A stretch of DNA of 64,000 bases from Balneolaceae bacterium. Its GTDB lineage: Bacteria > Bacteroidota > Rhodothermia > Balneolales > Balneolaceae. The notes beneath the pieces are model-generated. The model did no database searches. It was not told the DNA's origin and worked only from the letters and a program-made list of their open reading frames with translations. Positions 9,437 to 19,100 of the stretch are shown here, piece by piece. The first letter of the stretch is position 1; every line of letters begins with the position of its first letter. The translations under genes were made by a program, and so were the position numbers. Location of the stretch: the NCBI GenBank assembly GCA_017640665.1, contig JAEPQE010000004.1, positions 186,001 to 250,000 on the forward strand. Reading direction: 5' to 3'.

Positions 9437-10321
9437 ATGAGCTTTAAATATATCATCAAAGAAGGTTTTGCAGGAATTCGGCGAGCTAAACTCGCAGCAA
9501 CTACCTCTATCTTTTCGTTATTCATCGCGATTCTTTTGCTGGGGATACTCTCAAGAGTCGGATACAATGTGTATGTACAGGCGATGTCGATTAAGGATTT
9601 GATCGAGGTGGAAGTCTTCTTGTTTGATATAGACGAACGCACTACAGACGAAATTGAACGTCAGCTTAGAGCAGAAGAAATTGTGTTGGAAGCTACTTAT
9701 ATCTCGAAAGACAGTGCGTCTGCAATTATGAGACAGGAATTTGGTCCTGGAGTAGAAGAGCTGGTGGATTTAAATTTTTTACCTGCTTCGTTTAAATTGA
9801 AAGTAGATACCGAAGCAGGAGCTTCACAAATCGAAACGCTTGTTTCCAGCATTCAGAATTTACGTGGTGTGGATGAAGTGCAATACAACGAAGGATTGCT
9901 TCGAATAATGGAATCTAATTTAAACACTTTTTCTCTGGTTGGAGGAGGTATAGCTTTGTTGATTTTGCTCGCTTCAGTAATTCTGGTCTACAACACCATT
10001 CGCCTTACTATTTATGCCAAACGTGAGTTGATTCGGGCAATGAAGCTGGTAGGAGCTACAAACAGTTTTATTCGCAGTCCGTTTATTATAGAAGGAGTAC
10101 TTCAGGGTGTTCTCTCCGGACTAATGGCGGTAACTTGTGTATTTTTCATCTTTGAATTTGTGATCCCACTTTACCTTCCTGAAATGGGATTACTTTCTTG
10201 GCCCTTTGGGAGCTGGTACTTCCTAACCGGCGCTATGTTTGGTCTTGCCGTTCTGATGGGATGGTGGGGAAGCCGCCTCGCAGCCCGTAAGTTTATCGAG
10301 GAGACGTATATTTCTGGATAA
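9437..10321 (+). CDS. ftsX: Cell division protein FtsX-like permease
   Basis: FtsX is the membrane half of the FtsEX complex, which in many bacteria relays ATP hydrolysis to peptidoglycan hydrolases at the septum. The 294-residue product has one N-terminal helix (about 22-42), an extracytoplasmic domain (about 55-165) and three C-terminal helices. The cytoplasmic motif AKRELIRAMKLVGATNSFIRSPF is interrupted as in FtsX/MacB permeases. The ATG lies one base after the upstream stop. ftsE is not adjacent, which is common in this branch. Confidence 0.9.
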   Translation: MSFKYIIKEGFAGIRRAKLAATTSIFSLFIAILLLGILSRVGYNVYVQAMSIKDLIEVEVFLFDIDERTTDEIERQLRAEEIVLEATYISKDSASAIMRQEFGPGVEELVDLNFLPASFKLKVDTEAGASQIETLVSSIQNLRGVDEVQYNEGLLRIMESNLNTFSLVGGGIALLILLASVILVYNTIRLTIYAKRELIRAMKLVGATNSFIRSPFIIEGVLQGVLSGLMAVTCVFFIFEFVIPLYLPEMGLLSWPFGSWYFLTGAMFGLAVLMGWWGSRLAARKFIEETYISG

Positions 10322-10356
10322 GTTCGTTAATCGTTATTTGTTAATGGTTATTGGCT
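10322..10356 (+). repeat. Left 7-bp tandem repeat, degenerate
   Basis: Directly after the ftsX stop come five 7-base units: GTTCGTT, AATCGTT, ATTTGTT, AATGGTT and ATTGGCT. They are variants of ATTCGTT. The same unit occurs in reverse orientation on the other side of the following small gene (10984-11011). Confidence 0.7.
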
Positions 10357-10998
10357 ATGTCAATTTTTAATAAAGCAGCGACACATTTAATATTTATAGG
10401 ATTAATTTCTATTGCTAATTATGTGTTTGCTGAAGAAAGCACTGCTCACATAAATTGTGAGCAATATGAGCTCGTAAATCAATTACGAGCTGCTTTTGAA
10501 GAACAAATTTCTAAAGTATATAAGATTGAAGAGCAATCTGATGTGTATTCAAAGTTTTTGAATTATATGTCATTTGATCCTAAGATTAATTCATGGATGG
10601 TTCAACTAAGTAGAGAGACTATTGTAGATAGTTTGATAAGTCATACAAAATTTGACTCTATCTGGACTAATAAGAATCCTCAACCTGAAGATATTCTAAT
10701 GGAAGTTGTAGTTGTAGGAGAAGAAGTTGAGGAACCAGAAATATGGGATGTAGATACAGAAAGCGATTACTTTAGATGTTTGATGAATACTAAAGTTGAA
10801 TTGCTAAGTGAGTTGTTGGTAGATACTAAAAATATAGGTGGGTTCTTAAGTCCAAGAATTATTTCATCATTATTAACTGAAAGGTTAAAAGAAGTGGATT
10901 ATAATGATAGGGAGCTAAGAAACTTCATATCAATCAATCTTTACTTTACAACATTGATTAACCTAAATTTAACAGAGGGTTGGACGAATAACGAATAA
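10357..10998 (+). CDS. Small AT-rich exported protein of unknown function
   Basis: No family recognised. The likely start is the ATG at 10357, giving MSIFNKAATHLIFIG and so on; a TTG two codons earlier is in frame but lies inside the repeat. The product is about 213 residues with a signal peptide ending near VFA-EE. It is mostly charged and helical and contains an acidic cluster (VVVGEEVEEPEIWDVDTES), a few cysteines and no clear motif. Base composition is visibly more AT-rich than ftsX or fur. The last four codons (TNNE) and the stop are encoded by the right-hand 7-bp repeat. The gene fills the entire space between the convergent ftsX and fur genes, which suggests an inserted islet. Confidence 0.65.
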   Translation: MSIFNKAATHLIFIGLISIANYVFAEESTAHINCEQYELVNQLRAAFEEQISKVYKIEEQSDVYSKFLNYMSFDPKINSWMVQLSRETIVDSLISHTKFDSIWTNKNPQPEDILMEVVVVGEEVEEPEIWDVDTESDYFRCLMNTKVELLSELLVDTKNIGGFLSPRIISSLLTERLKEVDYNDRELRNFISINLYFTTLINLNLTEGWTNNE

Positions 10999-11011
10999 CG
11001 AATAACGAATA
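10984..11011 (-). repeat. Right 7-bp tandem repeat, four exact copies
   Basis: Four perfect copies of ACGAATA on the plus strand (TATTCGT on the minus strand). It is the inverted counterpart of the degenerate ATTCGTT units at 10322-10356. It ends one base before the stop codon of the fur-family gene. Confidence 0.85.
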
Positions 11012-11012
11012 G

Positions 11013-11513
11013 CTAATTAACCAAACTTCCTTTCTTCAAACCAGCCTTTCTCTTATCACATGCTTCTTTATCCTCGCAGGTTCCATAAAAATGCAGAGAG
11101 TGGGATTCGATATTCATACCGTGAATTTTGCCCAGCATTTCCTGGATTTCACCAATACGAGGATCACAGAATTCGAGTACGTGTCCGCATTCGTTGCAAA
11201 TAATGTGATCGTGCTGTTGATAAGCGTAAGCGCGTTCGTAATAGTACTGGCTCTTTCCGAATTGCTGTTTCTGTACCAGCCCGCATTCCACTAATAAATC
11301 AAGAGTATTGTACACAGTAGCGCGACTTACACGAGTTCCTGCTTCCTGCATCCGAAAAAAGATGTCGTCAGCATCAAAGTGCCCATCTGCTCTGTAAATC
11401 TCTTCCAGTACCATGAAACGTTCTGGAGTCTGACGTTGGTTTCCTTCCTTTAAGTAAGAGCGGAAAATCTCTTTAACAAGTTGAATAGTATCTTCGTGTG
11501 CCGGGTGTGCCAT
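11013..11513 (-). CDS. Fur-family metal-responsive repressor
   Basis: Fur-family dimeric regulators use metal (Fe, Zn, Mn) or peroxide sensing to control transcription. The 166-residue product has the winged-helix motif TRVSRATVYNTLDLLVECGLV at about 60-80. Metal-site residues lie in HDHIICNECGH (H101, H103, C106, C109, H111). A second cysteine pair, C146 and C152, is separated by five residues rather than the usual two to four. It resembles Fur more than PerR or Zur, but the metal cannot be assigned. It is convergent with the small gene upstream and divergent from the acyl-CoA synthetase. A -7 element TATATTTG lies 20 bases upstream of its ATG. Confidence 0.9.
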   Translation of the reverse strand: MAHPAHEDTIQLVKEIFRSYLKEGNQRQTPERFMVLEEIYRADGHFDADDIFFRMQEAGTRVSRATVYNTLDLLVECGLVQKQQFGKSQYYYERAYAYQQHDHIICNECGHVLEFCDPRIGEIQEMLGKIHGMNIESHSLHFYGTCEDKEACDKRKAGLKKGSLVN

Positions 11514-11532
11514 GGAGTTAAATTTATTTCAC

Positions 11533-11540
11533 CAAATATA
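11533..11540 (-). promoter_or_regulatory. -7 promoter element of the fur-family gene
   Basis: The minus strand reads AAGTCTTATATTTGG; TATATTTG is a perfect TAnnTTTG -7 element. It lies 20 bases upstream of the start codon. The preceding AGTCTTA word also precedes the ssb and purB -7 elements. Confidence 0.6.
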
Positions 11541-11628
11541 AGACTTGTTAAGGTGCTTTTGAAACTCATGCTTTTGATCAGAAGAATATTATATTCAGTC
11601 GGAATAAAAAGGAACAAACGTTTAGCTC

Positions 11629-13512
11629 ATGCCTATTATAGTGCCCTTCGAGACCATTACGGATCTCTTCATAAATCTTAAAAAGAAATACGTTGGTAAT
11701 AACAAAGCTGCCTTTCATCATAAGTTAGATCCGAATGGGAGCTACGAACCGGTATATTGGGATCAGGTTGCAGATGATGTTCACTCGATGGCAGCCTACA
11801 TGTACGAGCAGGGTATTGAGCATGGAGATCGTGTAGGAATCCTTAGTGAAAACCGGTACCAGTGGGTTGTGGTTGATTTGGCGATCCAGTTATTGGGCGC
11901 GATTAATGTTTCGTTGTATACCACACTCCCGCCTAATCAGTGTGAGTATATTTTACAGGATTCGGAATCGAAATTGTTTTTCGTTTCAACAGGAATTCAA
12001 CTTAAGAAAGCCGTGGAAGTATACGATAACTGCCCTGATTTAAAACAGGTGGTAGCCTTTGATGTTCCTAAAGTTGAGAAATTTCTGGAACCGGATTATG
12101 TGTCATTATTTCAAGATGTACTTGAAGAAGGAGCTAAGCTATATCCTAAGCATAAGGAAGCAATCAATAAGCGGGCAGCCAAGGTAAAAGCGGATGATAT
12201 TTCTACGTTAATTTACACATCAGGAACAACTGGTCGCCCAAAAGGAGCGATGCTTACCCACAACAATATTGTGAGCAATGTGAAGTCAGCGACACAGCAC
12301 ATTTACTGGGATGATAAAGACCGACTGCTTTCTTTTTTGCCACTCTGCCACTCATTTGAGCGAACCGGAGGATACTATGCAATCATTTCCTGTGGTGCAG
12401 AAATCTACTATGCTGAAAGCGTTGACACGGTATCAAAAAATATGCCTGAAGTTAAGCCTACGGTAATGATAAGTGTTCCAAGGTTGTTTGAGAAAATTTA
12501 CAACTTGATTGTTAAAAGCGTTGAAGATGGTAGTGACACTAAAAAGAAAATTTTCAACTGGGCTGTAGAAGTAGGAAGAAAATATTCAGAAGGAAAACGA
12601 GGATTCGTTTCCGTTCAAAAAGTGATTGCCGATAAACTTGTGTTTGATAAACTGAAGCAACGCACTGGCGGTCATGTTCGTTTGTTTGTAGCAGGAGGAG
12701 CTGCACTTCCGCCGGATATTGATATTTTCTTTCGCTGTGCCGGACTTACTATTCTTCAAGGATATGGTTTGACTGAAACATCACCGGTAATGGCGGCTAA
12801 TAAACCAGGAAAAGAAGTTGTTGGAGTAGTGGGTCAGGTTATTCCCGGAGTAACAGTTGGAATTCAGGATTTAAACAGCGGGAAAATTATCGCGGAGATC
12901 AGTGGAGAGGATTATCCGACGGAACTGACATCAGAAGCTGGTGAAATTTTGTGTAAAGGTCCGAATGTGATGAAAGGATATTGGAAGAACGAAGAAGCCA
13001 CCAAAGAAATGATCGATGATGAAGGTTGGCTGCACACCGGTGATGTTGGTCGTTTTGTGGATGGTAACCTTCAAATTACCGATCGTATCAAGCATATGAT
13101 TGTAAATGCGGGAGGAAAAAATATTTACCCCGGACCGATTGAGGACATGTTCAAATCAAGCAAATGGATTGATCAGTTGGTGGTGGTGGGAGAAGCGCAG
13201 AATTTTATGGGAGCTTTGATTGTACCCGATTTCGACGCAATCAAAAAATATGCCCGTGACAATGGTATCGAAAATGAATCTGTTGAAGAACTAATTGAGC
13301 AGGAAGAGATTCACAATCTTTTTAAAAAAGAAATGCGCGCTTTCTCCAAGGAATTAGCCTCTCATGAAAAAATCAGGGACTTCCGGTTACTACCCAACGA
13401 GTTTACCGTTGAAACAGGCGAAATTACCCCAACGCTAAAAGTAAAACGCAGGGTAATTGCTGAGAAATATGCCGATCAAATAACAGATATTTTTAAAAAC
13501 GATAAAGGTTAA
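11629..13512 (+). CDS. Long-chain acyl-CoA synthetase (AMP-forming)
   Basis: This adenylate-forming enzyme activates long-chain fatty acids to acyl-CoA through an acyl-AMP. The 627-residue product has the P-loop-like A3 motif TLIYTSGTTGRPKGAMLTH at 193-210. It also has the fatty-acyl A5 motif GYGLTETSPV, the A7/A8 motif GWLHTGDVGRFVDGN followed by DRIKHMIVNAGGKNIYPGPIE, and a C-terminal lysine-containing motif near TPTLKVKRR. The length and sequence match the FadD15-type class. The start is the ATG at 11629. The stop overlaps by four bases with the stop of the convergent small membrane gene. Confidence 0.93.
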   Translation: MPIIVPFETITDLFINLKKKYVGNNKAAFHHKLDPNGSYEPVYWDQVADDVHSMAAYMYEQGIEHGDRVGILSENRYQWVVVDLAIQLLGAINVSLYTTLPPNQCEYILQDSESKLFFVSTGIQLKKAVEVYDNCPDLKQVVAFDVPKVEKFLEPDYVSLFQDVLEEGAKLYPKHKEAINKRAAKVKADDISTLIYTSGTTGRPKGAMLTHNNIVSNVKSATQHIYWDDKDRLLSFLPLCHSFERTGGYYAIISCGAEIYYAESVDTVSKNMPEVKPTVMISVPRLFEKIYNLIVKSVEDGSDTKKKIFNWAVEVGRKYSEGKRGFVSVQKVIADKLVFDKLKQRTGGHVRLFVAGGAALPPDIDIFFRCAGLTILQGYGLTETSPVMAANKPGKEVVGVVGQVIPGVTVGIQDLNSGKIIAEISGEDYPTELTSEAGEILCKGPNVMKGYWKNEEATKEMIDDEGWLHTGDVGRFVDGNLQITDRIKHMIVNAGGKNIYPGPIEDMFKSSKWIDQLVVVGEAQNFMGALIVPDFDAIKKYARDNGIENESVEELIEQEEIHNLFKKEMRAFSKELASHEKIRDFRLLPNEFTVETGEITPTLKVKRRVIAEKYADQITDIFKNDKG

Positions 13513-13880
13513 ACATCCCCGTTCTTACGCGCTTCCCGAAAAGATTGAACAGCCTTAAATATGAATACAAGGCACATCAAAAACATCGCAGTCTGGGCAT
13601 AGATTGCTAAAGGTCGGGCTACTTCTGCTCCCTGAATGATCTCTATGATGCCAGGAATTCCGCGGGCTGATCCAAGTGCACCAAGAAGGGCTAATCCGGC
13701 CGCACCATGCATGGCGTGTTTTCTGAATTTTTCATTTCTGGCTATAATTCCCAGAATAATAAATACAGCACCAAAAAAAGATGGAATGAGTGCGGTGATG
13801 CTTTCCTGGCCGGTACCCAAATAAGATGCGAGACCAAGTATGGTTAATAAAATTCCTAAAGAGAGTGTTAGATTTTGCAT
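13509..13880 (-). CDS. Small four-helix membrane protein, unknown
   Basis: A 123-residue hydrophobic protein with about four transmembrane helices (near residues 5-22, 28-46, 58-75 and 92-112), ending in a basic/polar tail (FREARKNGDV). I do not recognise a function. It starts two bases after the DUF1499 stop and is the last gene of the cysteine desulfurase/LOG/DUF1499 run. Its stop codon overlaps the stop of the convergent acyl-CoA synthetase. Confidence 0.75.
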   Translation of the reverse strand: MQNLTLSLGILLTILGLASYLGTGQESITALIPSFFGAVFIILGIIARNEKFRKHAMHGAAGLALLGALGSARGIPGIIEIIQGAEVARPLAIYAQTAMFLMCLVFIFKAVQSFREARKNGDV

Positions 13881-13882
13881 GA

Positions 13883-14317
13883 TTATTCCGAAAGTTGTTT
13901 TTGTATTTGATTGATAATTCGGCGAACCCGGATGCTATTTACAAAAATATCCCAGTGACCTTCACGGCTCGCACTTCTTATAAAAATTGTGGAAGATTCA
14001 TTTTTTGGTTCTACCAGAACAGCTACATCATCTCGATATCCGAATATAGGTATTTTGAATATGGCGTCTATTCTGAGTTTTGATTCCTCTTTTTTTATGG
14101 ATTCTGCACCAATTTTTTCTAAAGCTTCTTCAACCGCAGAAAAGGTAGTAGAAGAGTCGCCTTCTACACTAATAGCCTTACGTACACAGTTGGGGGTGGA
14201 AGGGCATTCGGGTAATGGGTTTTTGATAGTGCTCATGGTATGCGAAGGGTTTGAGCTGCAATTACTTAAAGTAACTCCAAGTAAGATGATGAATAGTGTG
14301 TTAATTTTGTTTTTCAA
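13883..14317 (-). CDS. DUF1499-family lipoprotein
   Basis: The product carries the DUF1499 signature CPSTPNCVRKAISVEG near its N-terminus and a conserved GYRDDVAVLVEP / IRSASREGHWD C-terminal part; the family has no assigned biochemistry. I choose the TTG at 14317, which gives MKNKINTLFIILLGVTLSNC, an ideal lipoprotein signal with the lipobox cysteine at position 20. An in-frame ATG at 14356 would overlap the upstream gene by 32 bases and add a polar extension before the signal. With the TTG start there are seven bases between the LOG-family stop and this gene. Confidence 0.82.
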   Translation of the reverse strand: MKNKINTLFIILLGVTLSNCSSNPSHTMSTIKNPLPECPSTPNCVRKAISVEGDSSTTFSAVEEALEKIGAESIKKEESKLRIDAIFKIPIFGYRDDVAVLVEPKNESSTIFIRSASREGHWDIFVNSIRVRRIINQIQKQLSE

Positions 14318-14324
14318 ACCTAAA

Positions 14325-14861
14325 TTAACGTTCCAGCATTTCAAGGCATTCATCAACAGTAGCTGCCACTTTAAACAACCGGGTGCTTTTACTTTGGATG
14401 AAATCTTCGCTCAGTGCCTGATTCACAAATTGCATGAGACCATCAAAATACCCATTTATATTTAACAGAACGATGGGCTTGTTGTGGATTCCCAGTTGTC
14501 GCCAGGTAAGAATTTCAAAGAACTCGTCAAGCGTGCCGAACCCACCGGGCAGTACTACGAAGGCATCAGAGAGGGTTTCCATTAATGCCTTTCTGGTGTG
14601 CATATCCTGAGTTTCGTGAAGTTTGGTTAGCCCGAGATGTACTACTTCCGCTTTCTTTAAATGGGTAGGAATTACCCCTATTACATCTCCATTGGACTTA
14701 AGAGCAGAATCAGCAACAAGCCCCATCATTCCAACTTTTCCGCCACCATAAACCATAGCCCAGTTCCGAGCGGCTATTTCTTTTCCTAATTGGATTGCGG
14801 TTTGACTTATTTCTTTTGTTTGAGGCTTTCGTGAGCCGCAGTAAACGCAAATGCTTTTCAT
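14325..14861 (-). CDS. LOG-family nucleoside-5'-monophosphate phosphoribohydrolase
   Basis: LOG-family (TIGR00730) proteins cleave the N-glycosidic bond of purine nucleoside monophosphates, and some act on cytokinin ribotides. The 178-residue product has the Rossmann start SICVYCGSRKP, the YGGGKVGMMG loop at 38-47, MHTRK at 87-91, and the catalytic signature PGGFGTLDE at 105-113 with Glu113. Its ATG overlaps the TGA of the cysteine desulfurase (ATGA). Confidence 0.9.
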   Translation of the reverse strand: MKSICVYCGSRKPQTKEISQTAIQLGKEIAARNWAMVYGGGKVGMMGLVADSALKSNGDVIGVIPTHLKKAEVVHLGLTKLHETQDMHTRKALMETLSDAFVVLPGGFGTLDEFFEILTWRQLGIHNKPIVLLNINGYFDGLMQFVNQALSEDFIQSKSTRLFKVAATVDECLEMLER

Positions 14862-16024
14862 TGAACAAGATTGAACATTCGTTTGAGAACGGTATCCAGT
14901 TTTTCAACAAAAAAGTGCACATCCTCTTCGGTATTTTTCTTCCCAAAGCTAACTCTGATACTCGATTTTGCTGCCTGATCTTCAACGCCCAGCCCCATTA
15001 ACACATGTGAAGGTTCTACCGCTCCTGAGGTGCACGCAGATCCATTTGAAACGCAAATCCCTTCTATATCAAGGTTCAAAAGTAACATCTCGCCATCAAC
15101 TCCATGGCCATCACTATCAGAAAAAGAAAGGTTGATGATATGAGGTACTTTATTCTCATTTCCTCCATTCACATGATAACTGCAACTGGTAAGTTTTTCA
15201 TCCAATGAGATGAGCAATGTTTTCCTGAGATGTTTGAATTTGGCGGTATTTTCATCCATTTCTTCTACAGCTAACTCAAGAGCTTTTGCAAACCCAACTA
15301 CTCCCGGTACGTTGATGGTGCCTCCGCGACGTCGACGTTCCTGCGAACCTCCGGTCATCCAGGGAATCCAACGCGCTCCATTTCGCACATACATTATCCC
15401 GATGCCTTTGGGACCATAAATTTTGTGAGCACTTCCACTAAGGAAATCAAGGCTGAGTTCTTTTACATCAACAGGTATTTTACCAAGACTCTGAACCGTA
15501 TCAGAATGAATAGGAATATTCCGTGCTTTGCATAATTCAGCAATTTCCTTGATTTCATTGATACATCCAATTTCATTGTTTACATGCATCAAACTAACAA
15601 GAGCAGTTTGGTCTGTAATCACTTTCTCTACATTCCGGGCAGAAATCCGGCCACAGTCTTCGGTTTCAACAAAAACAGGTTTGAAGCCTCCCATCTTAGA
15701 CATTTCGATAGGGTGGAGAACAGCGTGATGCTCCAGGTGTGAAGTAATTACTTCTTTCTTGTTCCCAGAAACAGCTAAAACTCCTTTGATTACAGCATTG
15801 TCACTTTCGGTTCCTCCACTAGTAAAAATTACTTCCGAAGGCTCCGCGTTAATGAGATGGGCCACTTTTTCACGGGCATCTTCAACAACAACTTTAGCTT
15901 TTTGCCCCAAATGGTGAGCTGAGTTCGCGTTCCCAAAATTATCTGTCATAAACGGAAGCATGGCTTCCAAAATGCGTTCATCGAGTGGGGTTGTAGCGGC
16001 GTGATCGAGATAAAGGGTTTTCAT
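14858..16024 (-). CDS. Cysteine desulfurase (NifS/IscS type)
   Basis: This PLP enzyme moves sulfur from cysteine to a persulfide for Fe-S cluster and thio-modification. The 388-residue product has LDHAATTPLDERIL at the N-terminus, the PLP lysine K201 in SGSAHKIYGPKGIG, and the catalytic cysteine C331 in SNGSACTSGAVEPSHVL. The extended loop after Cys331 places it with the NifS/IscS (class I) group. No iscU or other Fe-S genes are nearby, so the exact physiological role (isc, nif or tRNA thiolation) is not fixed. The 5' leader forms a hairpin that covers the region before the ATG (see 16028-16079). Confidence 0.92.
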   Translation of the reverse strand: MKTLYLDHAATTPLDERILEAMLPFMTDNFGNANSAHHLGQKAKVVVEDAREKVAHLINAEPSEVIFTSGGTESDNAVIKGVLAVSGNKKEVITSHLEHHAVLHPIEMSKMGGFKPVFVETEDCGRISARNVEKVITDQTALVSLMHVNNEIGCINEIKEIAELCKARNIPIHSDTVQSLGKIPVDVKELSLDFLSGSAHKIYGPKGIGIMYVRNGARWIPWMTGGSQERRRRGGTINVPGVVGFAKALELAVEEMDENTAKFKHLRKTLLISLDEKLTSCSYHVNGGNENKVPHIINLSFSDSDGHGVDGEMLLLNLDIEGICVSNGSACTSGAVEPSHVLMGLGVEDQAAKSSIRVSFGKKNTEEDVHFFVEKLDTVLKRMFNLVQ

Positions 16025-16027
16025 GAG

Positions 16028-16079
16028 CTGACTTTTAATTACAGGTTCAGAAAATACTGAAACAGAGCCTGAAAGTCAG
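16028..16079 (-). promoter_or_regulatory. Hairpin in the leader of the cysteine desulfurase gene
   Basis: An 8-bp perfect stem (CTGACTTT at 16028-16035 on the plus strand, AAAGTCAG at 16072-16079) encloses smaller pairing arms. On the minus strand it ends three bases before the ATG, where a ribosome binding site would lie. It is not followed by a U-tract, so it is not a simple terminator. A role in translational control is inference. Confidence 0.4.
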
Positions 16080-16088
16080 GGATAAAAA

Positions 16089-16123
16089 AATAGCTACAAG
16101 CTGATAATCAACTTGTAGCTATT
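16089..16123 (-). terminator. Terminator of the large T9SS cargo gene
   Basis: A perfect 12-bp stem (AATAGCTACAAG at 16089-16100, CTTGTAGCTATT at 16112-16123) with an 11-base loop. On the minus strand it is followed by a run of T. It lies 26 bases past the stop of the gene at 16150. Confidence 0.88.
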
Positions 16124-16149
16124 AATTTAACAGGGTTAGTTTTTTTAGT

Positions 16150-19100
16150 CTATTTCAAAAGAATCAACTTTCGGGTTTGTGTAAATCCACCTGCTTGCAT
16201 TCGGTATATATACACGCCACTAGCCAGATTCTGAGCATTCCATTGGATTGAATGAGATCCGGCGGTATACATCTCATTAACGATGGTCGCTACTTTCTGT
16301 CCAAGAATTGAATACACACTAATTTCAACCTGAGACGCTTCACTCAACTCAAACGGAATGTTTGTAGACGGGTTAAACGGATTCGGATAGTTTTGCGAGA
16401 GACTAAACCGATCAGGAGTTACGGGTTCCTCATCATTAGAAACGATTACCGTAGAGAATAGTACTTCACCTGTTTCAGCATTCAGATAAATGGTTAGAGA
16501 ATCTTCGTATGATTCATTTGTTTCACCATCATATGCCCATGCATAATAGTCAGCTTTCCATGTAATTGGAGCAGTAGAAGTTGGATTTGGAGGGAAATCC
16601 CAGTATTGGTGCAGTAACTGAAGTTCAGAATCCCAATACCATTCTAAATCAGATTCTTCTTTCGAAGTTCTAAAATTCAATGCTCCTTCTGCATCAAATA
16701 ATTTGGCTGCTGAGTCACTATCTATATGATTGAAAGAGAGGGGCATCATATCGTCAAACTCAATATCATCTTCAAAGTCTTCTTCTGTGAAGAAGCCGAA
16801 AATCGAAACATCAAATTCTGTTACATTCAGGATAATGACTTTATCCTCAGTTTCATCGTAGAGATAAACCTCCCAGCTGAAGGCATAACCATCAGGTTGA
16901 ATATTTCCAGCAGGTAAAGGACCATGTTCATCTTTTGCAGCGGCTACTTTTGCTTTGAAAGACTCAGGTATTCTTTTATTAGTACCTTTAAATGCTATGT
17001 CAATATTGGTGTAATGAGTTAAGCCTCCCATGATTTCTACATCATTTGGGAGAGACTCAATCAGTGAATCTGCCAAATCAATGGCTTCATTAAAGGTGAT
17101 ATGTGAGGTGAAAGATTCGCTAACAATTTCAGTGTCGCTATATATAACATCACCAGTTTCAATATCGATATAGATAACAAAATATCCTTCAACAAAACTG
17201 CTTGTAAACGGATCAAAGCTGTATCCATAATATTCAGCGTGCCATGTAATGGGTGCTTCTGTAAGTAATGTATCTTCATTTAGCTCCCAGTAGTTATCCA
17301 GGGCTTCGAATTCAGCTTCCCAAAAACCAAATTCTCCACTAAACATAGTCCTGAAGTCCCATCCGCCATTAGCTTCAATAATAGCTGCTGCTGAATCACT
17401 ATCAATGATGTTTGCGGGAAGAGGTTCTATATCTGCAAAACCAACCGAATCGGGAAGTTCAGCGTCCTCAGGGCCAACGTATCCATCAAATTTGATTTCG
17501 AAGTCAGACACAGCAAGTACAAATGCTGAATCTTTTACCGAATCGTACCCATAAATCTGCCATTCTAATTGTTTTCCATTAGGTTCACTAAAGAAGTTGA
17601 ATGGTAATCCTCCGCCATCGTCGCCTCCATGATCATTATGAGTACTATGACTGGCTACAATATTGTCGAATACTGAAGTCTTTAATTTTGGTGAGGAAAG
17701 ACTATCTCCGCCCTCAAAAAGTCCTACAGAAGCATAAAAAGTAGAGCCTCCAACAATTACAGGGCTATTTTCCATTTCATCGAAAAAAGGCTGTGCAAGG
17801 TCTAAAGCTTCAGAGAATGTGATTAGAGATTCTTCCCCTAAACCACCTATAAAGGAATCAGTGTAAATTATATCACCTGTTTCCATATCCAGGTAAACTA
17901 CTAAGTATCCTTCTTCAGCAAATCCTGTTACTGGATTAAAGGTAAATCCATGATAATAACCTGACCACATTACAGGCAGGTTCTCGATAAGGGTGTCTTC
18001 GTGTACTTCCCAGAAGTTATTTAGCGCCTGGAGTTCCATAGTCCAAATGCTGAATGGATCTTCACTAAATTCGCTTCGGAATTCCCAACCACCGTTAGCT
18101 TCAATGATTGCTGCTGCAGAATCACTATCAATATAGGTAGTAGGCAGAGGAGCAATATCGGAGAAACTCACACTGTCAGGTAGTTCTGCATCTTCTTCGC
18201 TGATGTATCCTAAAAATTCAACGCTGAATGGAGAGGCAGCAATTGTAAATGCTGAGTCTTTCACATCATCATAGCCAAAAATCATCCATTCAAATTGCTC
18301 ACCGGATGGATTGGTCAGTATTTCAAATATATCTTCTTCATCCTGATGATCGTTTGCGGACATTACTTCTGCAGGACGTTGCCGTTCGATTAAATTTTGC
18401 AGGAGTCTGTTTTTGAAAGAAGTACTATCGCCTTCGTGATCATCATCGTCTTCAAACGTTGAAATTGAAGCGTAGAAAGTGCTACCTCCAACAATAACTG
18501 GAGAATTGTCTAGTTCATCAATAACTGACTGGGCCATTTCCAATGCTTCAGAAAATGTCACCGGAATCAGCTCAAAAATTCTTAAATCAATTCCAGAGAG
18601 GGTATCAGTCGGAGCAGTGGTTGAGTTAACCGATATCGAATCTGGTACGAAATTGTCATCCGGATCATAAAAGTAGAATTCAGGGATAAAAAACTCGTCC
18701 TCGTCTTCAAAATCATCGTCGTTAAAGAAGTTCAATCCTAACGGGTAATAACTTCCTTCCCGAACACCAGAAACGCTGTATTCGCCTGTTTCTTTATCTA
18801 CAAAAGCTGCATAGAGAGGTTCAATATCATCTTCTTCTTCGCACTCTTCATCATCACAATCACTCGGGCCAAAAAATATTGGATTTGGGCTAAGTGCGAG
18901 AATAATGTCCTCAAAGGGGTGTTCAGAAATAGCTTTTTCGAGAACAGGTTGAGGTAAAGTTCCTTCAACAACAAATTCACCACGGGATGGAGCTGTTGTA
19001 AATTGAAAGAGATAAGGATCTTCTAACACGGATCCGTTTTTACTGTATGCCTGAACAAGAATCCCGATAAAATCTGTGTTTTCAGCCAAATCCACATGAT

